Source: Puia dinghuensis | GTDB lineage: Bacteria; Bacteroidota; Bacteroidia; Chitinophagales; Chitinophagaceae | Length of the DNA stretch: 64,000 bases | Assembly: GCF_014642875.1 (NCBI RefSeq) | Contig: NZ_BMJC01000004.1 | Location: forward strand, 62,001-126,000 | Direction of reading: 5' to 3' | Shown here: positions 26,179 through 33,645 of the stretch, piece after piece | Layout: each line of letters begins with the position of its first letter | How positions within the stretch are numbered: the first letter of the stretch is position 1 | Translations under genes and position numbers: made by a program | The notes under the pieces: generated by a model | Told to the model about the DNA's origin: nothing | Seen by the model: only the letters and a program-made list of their open reading frames with translations | The model's database searches: none

Positions 26179-27266
26179 AACCCAATAATGGAATTTATTT
26201 TTCCCTTCATTACAACGAGCAAAAAATAGACGAAGGCAAGGCTGAAAGGATCGGAGCGGAGAACTTCTTAAAAGATCATGACCAGCTGACCGAGGAGGAA
26301 ATCCTCGACCGATTTCGCCAACGATCGTCCTTCAACGAACGGTTGCATGACTACGGCGTACATTTCTCATTGAATTTCGGCAAGGAGGAAAAGCTTGACA
26401 ATAAAAGATTGGTCGAGGTGGCCAATCGTTATATGACGGGTATGGGGTTTGAGGATCAACCTTATGTTGTCTACCGGCACCTGGACGCCGGCCACACTCA
26501 TGTCCATATCGTGGCTACCACGGTGCGGGCCGACGGACGCTTGAAAAAGCTTGAGCCTAAGGACTATCATGCATCCCACCGGCTGTGCAGAGAATTGGAA
26601 AGGGAATTCTCTCTTGAAAAAAATCTAAAAGCGACGGCGGAAGACCAGCTTAGATTCGCGGTAGACCACGCGCAAAAGATAACCTATGGTGAGCAGGGTT
26701 TGACACACGCCATCAGCGATGTCCTCAATACGGTGGTTGACCACTATAATTATACCTCCCTCGACGAATTCAACGCTATCCTGAAACAATATAACGTAAC
26801 AGCCAATCCCGGCCTGGAGGATTCGCGGTTGCGCAAGCTCGGCGGCCTTCTCTATCATGCTCTCGATGAGAACGGCAACCGGATAGGCAAACCTATCAAA
26901 GCCAGCGCCTTCTTACTCAAACCCACGATCAAAAAGTTGGAAAAAAAATTCGCCGAGAACTTGCGCAACCGCGAAGCTCCGCGTGAACGTCTTCATACGG
27001 CAATCGAATGGGCCGTTGCAGGGGAGACGCCGGATTGGGCGAGATTCAAAGAAAACCTGGAGCGGGAGGGGATCGACGTCGTAACAGCGAAGAGAGCCGA
27101 CGGGGAAGAACGGGTTTTCTTCGTCGATCATGTTGGTAAATATGCGTTTGGAGGCGAAAGCCTCGGGGCAGGCTATGACCTTGCCGCGCTCCGAAAGCGA
27201 CTGGCTCCCGAACAACAGCTTGAAGAACAACAATCACAAGAACATCAAATAAACCTTCACTTATGA
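26163..27266 (+). CDS. Relaxase/mobilization nuclease
   Basis: 367 residues. The N-terminal domain carries the relaxase signature: GIYFSLHYNEQK near residue 10 and the metal-binding histidines in YRHLDAGHTHVHIVATTVRA (near 110-120). This is the His-hydrophobic-His pattern of PF03432-type relaxases that nick the transfer origin and stay bound to the 5' end. A Lys/Glu-rich C-terminal region may mediate DNA or coupling-protein contacts. The protein is on the short side for the family. The ATG of the coupling protein overlaps its stop (ATGA at 27263). The accessory and coupling-protein neighbours support the assignment. Confidence 0.88.
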   Translation: MQPQIKPNNGIYFSLHYNEQKIDEGKAERIGAENFLKDHDQLTEEEILDRFRQRSSFNERLHDYGVHFSLNFGKEEKLDNKRLVEVANRYMTGMGFEDQPYVVYRHLDAGHTHVHIVATTVRADGRLKKLEPKDYHASHRLCRELEREFSLEKNLKATAEDQLRFAVDHAQKITYGEQGLTHAISDVLNTVVDHYNYTSLDEFNAILKQYNVTANPGLEDSRLRKLGGLLYHALDENGNRIGKPIKASAFLLKPTIKKLEKKFAENLRNREAPRERLHTAIEWAVAGETPDWARFKENLEREGIDVVTAKRADGEERVFFVDHVGKYAFGGESLGAGYDLAALRKRLAPEQQLEEQQSQEHQINLHL

Positions 27267-29224
27267 ACAACAATGCAAACACCCTGAACGCAAACAAAAT
27301 ATCCGGGTATTTAATAACAACAAGCGTCTCCATCTTATTACTGCATTATTATGCACTTTGCTATTGGGCATTCCGCAGCGACGCGGGACCATTCACCGCA
27401 GTATTGGACAGATTCCAGGAGGTGTTTCAGAAGCTCACCAGCGACGAGTGGATAACCAAAATTTTTGTTTTTGTACTAGTGGCGGTTCCCTCCTTCCTTC
27501 CCGGCCGCCCTGCCGAACGGAAGGTTGGCGTTAAATGGCCAATGATCCTTCTTGCCATCGGACTGTTGCTCTTTTTCAGCACCTATTGGTTGACCCCCAT
27601 CAATGGGGACCCCTCGCTTGCCAAACATTATATCGCTGTTACCTCGATCGGCTACCTGCTCATCGTCGGCACGGTGAGCAGACTCGGGGCGGCCATGAGC
27701 TATGCTTTTCACTGGAAAAATTTCCACCCGGACAGCGCCGGCTTCAAACAGGAAGAACAGCTGATCACCACCCCGTATTCGCTCAATTTCCGGGCAACCT
27801 ATGGATATAATGGCCGCAAGCGAAAAAGCTATGTCAATATCGTCAACCCCCGGCGCGGAGTCCTCATCATGGGTTCGCCGGGCTCGGGTAAGTCCTGGTT
27901 CCTCATCGAACCGATGATAGAACAGCTGGCCTCGAAAGGCATGGCCCTGCTAGTGTATGACTACAAATACCCGGCGCTGACCAGGCACACTTATAATAGT
28001 TTCTTACGCCATGGGGACCGGTATCCGCCAAACGCCCGCCTTTATTGCATCAATTTTACCGATCTGGCCCGGACTCACCGCTGCAACATCATCGACCCGG
28101 CCACATTGATCCATAAGAACGATGCCCTGGGTATTAGCAGGACCATCCTGCTTAGCATGAACCGTGCCTGGTTGCACAAACAGGGCGAGTTCTTCGTGGA
28201 ATCACCGATCAATTTCCTCGCCGCCCTCATCTGGTTCCTCAAGATATATAAAGATGGAGCCTACTGCACCCTTCCGCACGTCATCGAACTGTCCAAAGCC
28301 CCCTATGACGAACTGTTTACCATCCTCAATGCCGAGCCCGAGACCCGGGGCCTCATCGGTCCCTTTAAAGAGGCTTATCTGAACAAAACCATGGAAATGC
28401 TGGACGGTCAGATAGCTTCGGCCAGGATACCCCTGGCAAGGCTGGACTCACCGGACATTTACTATGTTCTCAGCGGCAACGATCTCAAACTCGACATCAA
28501 TGATCCCAATGCCCCGGCCATCCTCTGCCTTGGAGGAGACCCGGCAAGACAGGACGCGCTGGCGCCGATACTTTCTTTAATTGTCGACAGGCTTAACAGA
28601 AGGATCAACCAACCCGACCGGTACCCCACCGCCCAGGTACTGGATGAGTTTGCCACGGTAAGAGCGACCAGCGTACTGCAAACCATCGCCACAGGCCGTT
28701 CGAACAATATCGTTCCCATCCTCGCCGTACAAGACCTTAGCCAGCTGACCCTACAGTACTCCCGGGATGAAGCCTACCAGATCATGAATACCAGTGGCAA
28801 TCTCATTTGTGGACAGGTGACGGGAGAAACAGCCGACTGGGTGGGCAAAAGGTTCCATACCAATGTTCACCTAAAAACTACCATTACGGTGAATAGCACG
28901 GATACTTCGGTTGGTAAGACCACACAGACGGAAGATGCTATTACGCCGGCTGACCTGGCTCATCTGTCTTCCGGTGAATTCGTGGGCATCATCGCCGACG
29001 ACCCCGACGTAAAACTCGAATTGAAAGGTTTTCATGCCGCCTTTACAAAAGAAGTTGCTGATCGTGGGCAAGAGAAGCCTTTTCCTGTCATCGGACCCGT
29101 GGATGCAAAGGTGCTTCGGGATAACTTCGAGCGTATAGGAATGGAAGTCGCTACCATCATAAAAGAGGAGGTGAAGCGGATCAACGGTGACCCGCAATTG
29201 AGACGTTATGTCGTCAAGAGATGA
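27263..29224 (+). CDS. Type IV coupling protein (VirD4/TraG family)
   Basis: 653 residues. Several transmembrane segments occupy residues about 15-150 (for example LITTSVSILLLHYYALCYW and MILLAIGLLLFFSTYW). The cytoplasmic ATPase has a Walker A motif GSPGSGKS at residues 204-211 and a Walker B-like PTAQVLDEFATV near residue 455. These features match coupling proteins that bring relaxase-bound DNA to a type IV secretion channel. The gene overlaps the relaxase gene by four bases. No secretion channel (VirB/Tra) genes are present in the window, so transfer would need a helper element. Confidence 0.88.
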   Translation: MNNNANTLNANKISGYLITTSVSILLLHYYALCYWAFRSDAGPFTAVLDRFQEVFQKLTSDEWITKIFVFVLVAVPSFLPGRPAERKVGVKWPMILLAIGLLLFFSTYWLTPINGDPSLAKHYIAVTSIGYLLIVGTVSRLGAAMSYAFHWKNFHPDSAGFKQEEQLITTPYSLNFRATYGYNGRKRKSYVNIVNPRRGVLIMGSPGSGKSWFLIEPMIEQLASKGMALLVYDYKYPALTRHTYNSFLRHGDRYPPNARLYCINFTDLARTHRCNIIDPATLIHKNDALGISRTILLSMNRAWLHKQGEFFVESPINFLAALIWFLKIYKDGAYCTLPHVIELSKAPYDELFTILNAEPETRGLIGPFKEAYLNKTMEMLDGQIASARIPLARLDSPDIYYVLSGNDLKLDINDPNAPAILCLGGDPARQDALAPILSLIVDRLNRRINQPDRYPTAQVLDEFATVRATSVLQTIATGRSNNIVPILAVQDLSQLTLQYSRDEAYQIMNTSGNLICGQVTGETADWVGKRFHTNVHLKTTITVNSTDTSVGKTTQTEDAITPADLAHLSSGEFVGIIADDPDVKLELKGFHAAFTKEVADRGQEKPFPVIGPVDAKVLRDNFERIGMEVATIIKEEVKRINGDPQLRRYVVKR

Positions 29225-29476
29225 AGGAGGTAATACCGAAAATGCGGTACGGGGGCGGTGGCCTGCAAGAGACCTTGCAAAGGTATACGCTCTGGTACGT
29301 GTATTTATTTAAGTTGCCCAAAATTAGTTTCGTTCGGTTGGAAATAGCAGTAAATTTAGATGGCAATTCTTTTCCTCTTATTTAAGATCCGCCAATTCAA
29401 TCCTCCCCTTAATCCATGTAGTAATTCCTTCGTCGACTTTGTTTGCCATATGTCATATTAACCAAAACCAAATTTT

Positions 29477-29914
29477 ATGACACTGACTGCAAACAACTAT
29501 GGGCAACGTATTGCATTTTTGATCTCATGGGTCAACAGAACTTCCCTCTTTATTGTTTATTTCTGGTTCGGGTTATTGAAATTAATTTCACGATCTCCCG
29601 CCGAAGCATTAATAACGAATTTGCACCGGATGACGATCGGTCATCTTATGCGCATAAAGTGCTTCCTGATCGTGCTTGGACTAGCAGAATGCCTCATCGG
29701 AATATTATGGTTGGTGCCAAAGTTCACGAAATGGACAATGATCGTTTTTTTCGGGCAGATGATCACCACCTTTCTTCCTCTGTTCATGATGCCTGATCAG
29801 ACCTGGAACAATTTTATGGTTCTTTCCCTGCCAGGGCAATACATATTAAAGAATATTGTCCTGGTCGCCTGCGCGCTGACCATCTATCAGGACTACCGAT
29901 TGAAGAGAAAATGA
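29477..29914 (+). CDS. Small membrane protein, DUF417/YkgB-like
   Basis: 145 residues with four hydrophobic helices: AFLISWVNRTSLFIVYFWFG, IKCFLIVLGLAECLIGILWL, MIVFFGQMITTFLPLFM and YILKNIVLVACALTIY. The pattern Y-F-W-F-G-L-L-K and a central glutamate (GLAECLIG) resemble the DUF417 family of putative inner-membrane proteins, which belongs to the DoxX-like group. An overlapping frame from 29443 lacks such structure and is a shadow. The gene lies alone between the mobilization operon and the small gene at 30080. The 252 bases before it contain no gene I can support. Confidence 0.6.
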   Translation: MTLTANNYGQRIAFLISWVNRTSLFIVYFWFGLLKLISRSPAEALITNLHRMTIGHLMRIKCFLIVLGLAECLIGILWLVPKFTKWTMIVFFGQMITTFLPLFMMPDQTWNNFMVLSLPGQYILKNIVLVACALTIYQDYRLKRK

Positions 29915-30079
29915 GGAAGTCGTTCTACAACGCTCCTAAATTTTCATAATGGGCAACTTCTAAAGAAAACCCTTAGGCGCAGAAATCGCGGCCGTGCAGT
30001 GGGAGCGCATAACGTGCATGCCCCGTATTTTTAGGTCGTACTTACCATTTTCACAGACCAAGGTTAAGGTAGCCCCACT

Positions 30080-30238
30080 ATGAACACTGAACCCACAAAA
30101 CAGCACGCTGAGAAGGCAAAAGCGTTGAAGAAACTCATTAAGCAATGGCTGACGGCCCAGGATACCAAGGATAAGGCCAATGTATTACTGTCCCGGAATC
30201 CCCATCTCAAGAAGACGGGCAAGGTAGGAAAGGCTTAA
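30080..30238 (+). CDS. Small basic protein, function unknown
   Basis: A 52-residue ORF, strongly basic, reading MNTEPTKQHAEKAKALKKLI followed by KQWLTAQDTKDKANVLL. It overlaps the convergent DUF763 gene by four bases at the 3' end. Amphipathic helices are likely, as in small DNA- or RNA-binding proteins, but there is no recognisable motif. It is too short for a firm call and is supported only by its plausible composition and close packing against the neighbour. Confidence 0.4.
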   Translation: MNTEPTKQHAEKAKALKKLIKQWLTAQDTKDKANVLLSRNPHLKKTGKVGKA

Positions 30239-31491
30239 AACAGCATCAATTGCGTTGGCTTCTGCGGCGCGGGTGGCTTCGCCCGGCCAAAGACGGTGCG
30301 CCCGCCATATTTCCAGGAGTCGGCGCGTTCTTGCGCGATATATTCCTCGAGTCCCTTGCCGGTTGGCGTAAACTGATCTTCGGCGCGCCGGGCAAGTTCA
30401 TGTAATTTTTTCAGCGATTCCAATTTGTCACTCTGCCCCACCCTGGCCTTCTGCACGGCCGTTTGCAGGATGCCGATGGTCTCGTCATAAACCGCAATGG
30501 GCACCGGAAAGGGATGACCATCCTTGCCGCCATGGGCAAAGGCAAACCGGGCAGGATCACGAAAACGCGATGGCGTGCCATAGATCACCTCGCTGACGAG
30601 CGCCAGGGATTGCAGCGTACGCGGCCCCACTCCTTCCAACAGCAACAGGTCTTCGAAGCCGGCAGGCTGCCGGTCGTGCGCCAGCCACAGGACAGCACCC
30701 AGCCGCCGCAGGTCTACATCCTCCGCCCGGACATCATGATGCGCGGGCATTGCCAACTGATGTGCAGGCATTGTCGAATGATGCCCGGACATCAATAGCT
30801 GTTGCACATCCTGCATCATCAGCTCGGGTTTTTCCTGCGTCAGCGACAACACGCCCTTCCTCGCCGGATCGGCCTGGCGATCGGCCAGATTCAAGATCTC
30901 CCCCTGGTTGACGCCGCAGATGGCGGTGTGCGGCTCTTCGACAAAGGACCGCAACCCCGCAGAATGCCAATGATAGCGGCGGGCCGTAGAATTACCCGTA
31001 CTCATACCCTGCTGGATCACCGTCCACTGCCCCTCCTTGCTAAGGACAAAACAATGCATATACAGCTGAAAGCCGTCCTGCACAACCGTATTGTCCACTT
31101 TCGCACTCAGCTTGCTGCTTCGCACCAACTCCACACCATCGAGGCCGGTGCTCTCGCAGACCTTCAGGATCTCGGCCGGCGCCTCACGCGAAGCACTACC
31201 CTTGCCCCCGCAGATGTATATGCCCAGGTCACGCGAATGCGGATTTATTGCCCGCTTCAAAGCACCCATGACAGAAGTGGTGATGCCGGATGAATGCCAG
31301 TCCATCCCCATCACCGCTCCCAGGCTTTGAAACCAAAAAGGATCGGCAAGACGGGAAAGGAATTCCTCGCGGCCATACTCTGCCAATAAAACCTCCGTCA
31401 CGGCCAGCCCTAACCGGGCCATCCTATCCGCCAGCCACTGCGGGACATAGCCATAATGTAAGGCGAGATCTGCTGCACCCGATCGTTTCAT
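30235..31491 (-). CDS. DUF763 domain protein
   Basis: 418 residues. The sequence matches the DUF763 layout: MKRSGAADLALHYGYVPQWL at the start, then GMDWHSSGITTSVMGALKRAI and a LYMHCFVL segment followed by WTVIQQGMS. It also has a helix-hairpin-helix-like LLLEGVGPRTLQSLALVSEV near residue 285, a DNA-binding motif that suggests a nucleic-acid role. The family is uncharacterised. An odd short repeat rich in His, Met and Pro (GHHSTMPAHQLAMPAHHD) sits near residue 240 and looks like an insertion. It is convergent with the small gene at 30080. Confidence 0.8.
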   Translation of the reverse strand: MKRSGAADLALHYGYVPQWLADRMARLGLAVTEVLLAEYGREEFLSRLADPFWFQSLGAVMGMDWHSSGITTSVMGALKRAINPHSRDLGIYICGGKGSASREAPAEILKVCESTGLDGVELVRSSKLSAKVDNTVVQDGFQLYMHCFVLSKEGQWTVIQQGMSTGNSTARRYHWHSAGLRSFVEEPHTAICGVNQGEILNLADRQADPARKGVLSLTQEKPELMMQDVQQLLMSGHHSTMPAHQLAMPAHHDVRAEDVDLRRLGAVLWLAHDRQPAGFEDLLLLEGVGPRTLQSLALVSEVIYGTPSRFRDPARFAFAHGGKDGHPFPVPIAVYDETIGILQTAVQKARVGQSDKLESLKKLHELARRAEDQFTPTGKGLEEYIAQERADSWKYGGRTVFGRAKPPAPQKPTQLMLF

Positions 31492-31528
31492 TCTACACGT
31501 TTTGCCAACAAATTTAGTAAAAAATTAT

Positions 31529-31726
31529 GGAAAGGGCGGGCTAGCGGCGGAGGGGGCGTTCACCGACCGGGATGTCGCGACGCAGGCTAAAGTCTGCCTG
31601 TTGGGGCAGACAGTCATCGCCAGTATTTCCCTGTTAGTAGGCGGCATCGGCGTCATGAATATCATGTATGTATCCGCACAGAAGGCGTCACGGCTTGATC
31701 CGATAGAGGCCTTGCGATATGAATGA
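31529..31726 (+). pseudogene. MacB/FtsX-type permease remnant, multiply deleted
   Basis: About 65 in-frame residues join three widely separated parts of a MacB-type ABC permease. AEGAFTDRDVATQAKVCLLG comes from the periplasmic core domain, SISLLVGGIGVMNIMYVS from the second transmembrane segment, and KASRLDPIEALRYE from the extreme C-terminus. In an intact permease these segments are far apart in a chain of roughly 400 residues. No ATPase or adaptor gene is nearby. The fragment lies between the DUF763 ATG and the korA promoter and ends in a normal stop at 31724. Confidence 0.8.
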
Positions 31727-31743
31727 CATTGTTTAACTTTAGT

Positions 31744-31751
31744 TACCTTTG
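31744..31751 (+). promoter_or_regulatory. -7 promoter box of the korA-like gene
   Basis: TACCTTTG matches the Bacteroidota -7 consensus TAnnTTTG exactly, 26 bases before the ATG at 31778. A TTG at 31729-31731 is closer than the usual spacing, so the -33 element is unclear. The box lies just after the MacB remnant. Confidence 0.45.
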
Positions 31752-31777
31752 TTTCCTATTATCAGCATTTCTCCGTT

Positions 31778-33634
31778 ATGAAAAGAAAAGAAGAAGTCCT
31801 GCAGGACGTCGTCATAAAATTCGCAGGCGACTCCGGCGACGGTATGCAACTCACCGGTAGTCAATTCACTAACAATACCGCCCTTTTGGGAATCGACCTG
31901 GCCACCTTTCCCGATTTTCCGGCCGAGATAAGGGCCCCGCAGGGAACCCTTCCGGGTGTGAGCGGCTATCAGCTGCGGTTTTCCAGCGACCTGGTCTTTA
32001 CCCCCGGCGATGAGTGCGATGTGCTTGTGGCGATGAATGCCGCGGCGCTGAAGACCAACCTCAAAAACCTGAAGAAAGGCGGTACGATCATCGCGAACAC
32101 GGAAGGCTTCGACCAGAAGAACCTCCGCCTGGCCAACTATGCCGATGGAGTAAATCCCCTGGAGGATCATTCCCTGGACAACTATACCGTCCACAAAATG
32201 GACGTGACCAAGATGACCCGGGAGGCGCTGAAGGATATCACCTTGGGAACCAAAGAGAAAGATCGTGCCAAGAACATGTTCGTCCTGGGATTCCTGTATT
32301 GGATGTACAACCGCAACATGGAGACGACCATCCAATTCCTGAAATCCAAATTCGGCAAGAAACCGGAAATCCTCGAGAGCAATATCAAGGCGCTGCAGGC
32401 CGGTTATTATTTTGGCGACACCACCGAAACCTTCACCACCACCTACCGGGTGGAAAAGGCAAAGATGCCCCCGGGTGTGTACCGGAGCATCATGGGTAAT
32501 CAGGCCCTTGCCATGGGACTCATCGCGGCTTCGCAAAAGAGCGGTCTCCCGCTCTTCCTGGGTTCTTATCCCATCACCCCGGCCAGTGATATCCTGCACG
32601 AGCTGAGCCAGTATAAGACCTTTGGCGTCCGAACCTTCCAGGCGGAAGACGAGATTGCCGCCATTACCTCGGCAATTGGCGCCGCCTATGGCGGTTCACT
32701 CGGCGTGACGACGACATCGGGTCCGGGCATGGCCTTAAAGGCCGAAGCCATGGGTCTTGCCGTCATGATCGAGATCCCGCTGTTGATCTGCGACATCCAG
32801 CGCGGCGGTCCCTCCACCGGCCTGCCCACCAAAACGGAACAAAGCGATCTGCTGCAAGCATACTACGGCCGCAACGGGGAATGCCCCATGCCCGTGATCG
32901 CCGCTTCCACACCCAGCGATTGTTTCGACGCGGTCTATGAGGCGGTGCGCATCGCCGTGCAGCATATGACGCCGGTGGTCTTCCTTAGCGACGGATACAT
33001 CGCCAATGGCGCCGAGCCCTGGAAATTCCCCAAGACCGAAGACCTGCCGCCCATCACCGTGAAGTTTAAGACCGACCTGGCCGAAGGCGAAGAGAAATTC
33101 CTGCCCTATCTACGGGATGAGAAACTCGTCCGGCCCTGGGCTATTCCGGGGACGCCGGGGCTCGAACACCGCATCGGCGGCCTGGAAAAACAGAATATCA
33201 CCGGCAACGTCAGCTACGACCCGGAGAACCACCAACTCATGGTAAAGATCCGCGAAGAGAAGGTAGCCCGCATCGCCGACCATATCCCTCTCCAACAGCT
33301 TGACAGCGGTGCTGAAAAGGGCGACCTGCTCATCCTTGGCTGGGGCAGCACCTATGGCGCCATCAAAAGCGCTGCAGCCGAACTGCAACACGAAGGATAT
33401 AAGGTGTCTCATGCCCATCTTCGTTACCTGCGCCCCTTCCCCGCCAACCTTGGCGAGATCATCCGGAATTTCAAACACGTGGTGATCCCGGAGATCAATA
33501 ATGGGCAACTGATAAAAATCATCCGGGATCAGTTCCTGGTTGATGCGAAGGGGTACAATAAGATCATGGGTGTGCCGATCACGAAGTCCGAACTGGTACT
33601 GAAGTTGCGGGAGTTGTTGGGTGGGCATAATTAA
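31778..33634 (+). CDS. korA: 2-oxoacid:acceptor oxidoreductase, fused gamma-alpha subunit
   Basis: 618 residues. The N-terminal third is the gamma domain (VVIKFAGDSGDGMQLTGSQF, then APQGTLPGVSGYQLRFSS). The rest is the alpha (pyrimidine-binding) domain with GSYPITPASDILHEL, TTTSGPGMALKAEAMGLAVM and GGPSTGLPTKTEQSDLLQ. This fused arrangement is typical of 2-oxoglutarate:ferredoxin oxidoreductase KorA of Bacteroidota, which oxidises 2-oxoglutarate to succinyl-CoA with ferredoxin. The thiamine-binding beta subunit is normally the next gene, but here a convergent gene follows after 11 bases, so the beta subunit must be elsewhere. Substrate specificity is inferred. Confidence 0.88.
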   Translation: MKRKEEVLQDVVIKFAGDSGDGMQLTGSQFTNNTALLGIDLATFPDFPAEIRAPQGTLPGVSGYQLRFSSDLVFTPGDECDVLVAMNAAALKTNLKNLKKGGTIIANTEGFDQKNLRLANYADGVNPLEDHSLDNYTVHKMDVTKMTREALKDITLGTKEKDRAKNMFVLGFLYWMYNRNMETTIQFLKSKFGKKPEILESNIKALQAGYYFGDTTETFTTTYRVEKAKMPPGVYRSIMGNQALAMGLIAASQKSGLPLFLGSYPITPASDILHELSQYKTFGVRTFQAEDEIAAITSAIGAAYGGSLGVTTTSGPGMALKAEAMGLAVMIEIPLLICDIQRGGPSTGLPTKTEQSDLLQAYYGRNGECPMPVIAASTPSDCFDAVYEAVRIAVQHMTPVVFLSDGYIANGAEPWKFPKTEDLPPITVKFKTDLAEGEEKFLPYLRDEKLVRPWAIPGTPGLEHRIGGLEKQNITGNVSYDPENHQLMVKIREEKVARIADHIPLQQLDSGAEKGDLLILGWGSTYGAIKSAAAELQHEGYKVSHAHLRYLRPFPANLGEIIRNFKHVVIPEINNGQLIKIIRDQFLVDAKGYNKIMGVPITKSELVLKLRELLGGHN

Positions 33635-33645
33635 TCCTGCCGCGG

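Noticed and set aside
29960-30145. Minus-strand 61-codon ORF
   Set aside because: Cys/Ser-rich sequence with no start context; the small plus-strand ORF at 30080 overlaps it and is better placed against its neighbour.
31739-32599. Minus-strand 286-codon ORF over korA
   Set aside because: The plus strand encodes a full, motif-bearing oxidoreductase subunit; the minus frame shows no family pattern.
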